Translations under genes and position numbers: made by a program
In this document: positions 4,443 to 5,088 of the stretch, one piece after another
Layout: each line of letters opens with the position of its first letter
Numbering within the stretch: the first letter of the stretch is position 1
Assembly (NCBI GenBank): GCA_905215725.1
Contig: CAJMRD010000109.1
Coordinates: 1 to 5,088, forward strand
Direction of reading: 5' to 3'
DNA length: 5,088 nucleotides
Origin: an uncultured bacterium
GTDB lineage: Bacteria; Actinomycetota; Coriobacteriia; Coriobacteriales; Coriobacteriaceae
Notes under the pieces: model-generated
The model's database searches: none
Seen by the model: only the letters and a program-made list of their open reading frames with translations
Told to the model about the DNA's origin: nothing

Positions 4443-5088
4443 ATGAGAATCGATAAGCTAGCAATGACGTCGCGCGAGGCGTTGCAGACCGCCATGAGCA
4501 CGGCTGCCGACGCGCAGGCCGGCGCGGTGGAGCCGATTCACCTGCTGTCCGCCCTGCTCGGTGCCGGCGAGCGCAATATCTCCGTGATCATCGAGCGCAT
4601 TGGTGCCGACCCGGCTCAGCTCGCACGCTCCACGCAAGATGCCATCGACCACGCGCCCAAGGTTTCGGGCGAGGGCCAGCAGATGGGCCTGTCCAACGAG
4701 CTCGTCCGCGTCATCGAGAAGGCCGAGAAGAAGGCCACCAAGATGGGCGACAGCTTTGTGGTGACCGAGCATCTGCTGATGGCACTTGCCGAGGACAAGG
4801 GCGAGGCCGGCCGCGTTCTGCGCGACGCAGGCGTCACCAAGGAGCGCATCGAGCAAGTCTACGAGGAGCTGCGCGGCGATGACCGCGTGACGTCCGCCGA
4901 GGACAAGACGCAGTTTGAGGCGCTGGAGCAGTACGGTCGCAACATTTGCGACCTCGCCCGCGCCGGCAAGCTCGACCCGGTCATCGGCCGTACCGATGAG
5001 ATTCGCCGCACCATCCAGGTCCTGTCCCGTCGTACCAAGAACAACCCCGTGCTCATCGGTGAGCCGGGCGTCGGCAAGACGGCCATCG
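4443..5088 (+). CDS. clpB: ATP-dependent chaperone ClpB, N-terminal part
   Basis: The gene runs off the window, leaving 215 of the roughly 860 residues usual for ClpB. ClpB is the cytosolic AAA+ Hsp100 disaggregase that threads aggregated proteins through a hexameric ring together with DnaK, DnaJ and GrpE. Residues 1 to about 145 are the double Clp N-domain, with its two related segments around IHLLSALL (32-39) and EHLLMALA (109-116). From about 159 the first AAA+ domain begins with the characteristic LEQYGRNICDLARAGKLDPV, IGRTDEIRR and QVLSRRTKNNP stretches. Walker A is GEPGVGKT at 206-213 with K212. The sequence fits ClpB better than ClpC or ClpA; the coiled-coil middle domain that would prove it lies outside the window. 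The ATG at 4443 has a good Shine-Dalgarno sequence (GAGAGGTG). Codon use is GC-rich and like that of the 3' part of the hydratase, so it represents the host style. Confidence 0.96.
   Translation, partial: MRIDKLAMTSREALQTAMSTAADAQAGAVEPIHLLSALLGAGERNISVIIERIGADPAQLARSTQDAIDHAPKVSGEGQQMGLSNELVRVIEKAEKKATKMGDSFVVTEHLLMALAEDKGEAGRVLRDAGVTKERIEQVYEELRGDDRVTSAEDKTQFEALEQYGRNICDLARAGKLDPVIGRTDEIRRTIQVLSRRTKNNPVLIGEPGVGKTAI

Overview
The window suggests a gut Coriobacteriia genome, most likely Collinsella or a close relative. The main reasons are the GC-rich coding style of the hydratase 3' part and of clpB (CTC, GTC, CGT and GGT codons common), and three copies of a palindrome with arms ACCACCACAAAGG and a core close to TGCCTGTCC. 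From memory, that palindrome is scattered through Collinsella-type genomes. This taxonomic call is inference without a database search.

Layout. Positions 1-94 hold a short palindromic repeat of a kind I associate with gut Clostridia (Faecalibacterium-like), followed by a ribosome binding site. Positions 95-2419 (+) encode a complete 774-residue aconitase-superfamily hydratase with three iron-sulfur cysteines but an unknown substrate. Its first ~550 bases use codons differently from the rest, so the gene may be a mosaic. Positions 2420-2588 hold a 23-bp perfect inverted repeat and then a strong intrinsic terminator. Positions 2589-4302 form a less GC-rich accessory block with two divergent genes of unknown function, at 2685-3353 (-) and 3588-4259 (+). 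Each encodes a protein of about 222 residues with one N-terminal membrane anchor and a cysteine-containing outer domain. Three palindromic repeats sit before, between and after these genes. A good sigma-70-type promoter at 3518-3546 drives the + gene and helps fix its start. Positions 4303-4442 form the leader of clpB, with an AT-rich inverted repeat and a GC-rich hairpin next to the Shine-Dalgarno sequence. Positions 4443-5088 (+) encode the first 215 residues of the ClpB disaggregase, cut by the window edge just after Walker A.

The genes do not form one pathway. The hydratase is a self-contained unit closed by a terminator, clpB is a housekeeping stress gene with its own leader, and the repeat-rich pair between them looks like an accessory insert. 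The most interesting points are the apparent mosaic hydratase, the two 53-bp repeat copies whose loop is flipped relative to conserved flanks and whose stem shows a compensatory base-pair change, and the possible Shine-Dalgarno-masking structure ahead of clpB. I see no CRISPR array, tRNA, rRNA or transposase gene.
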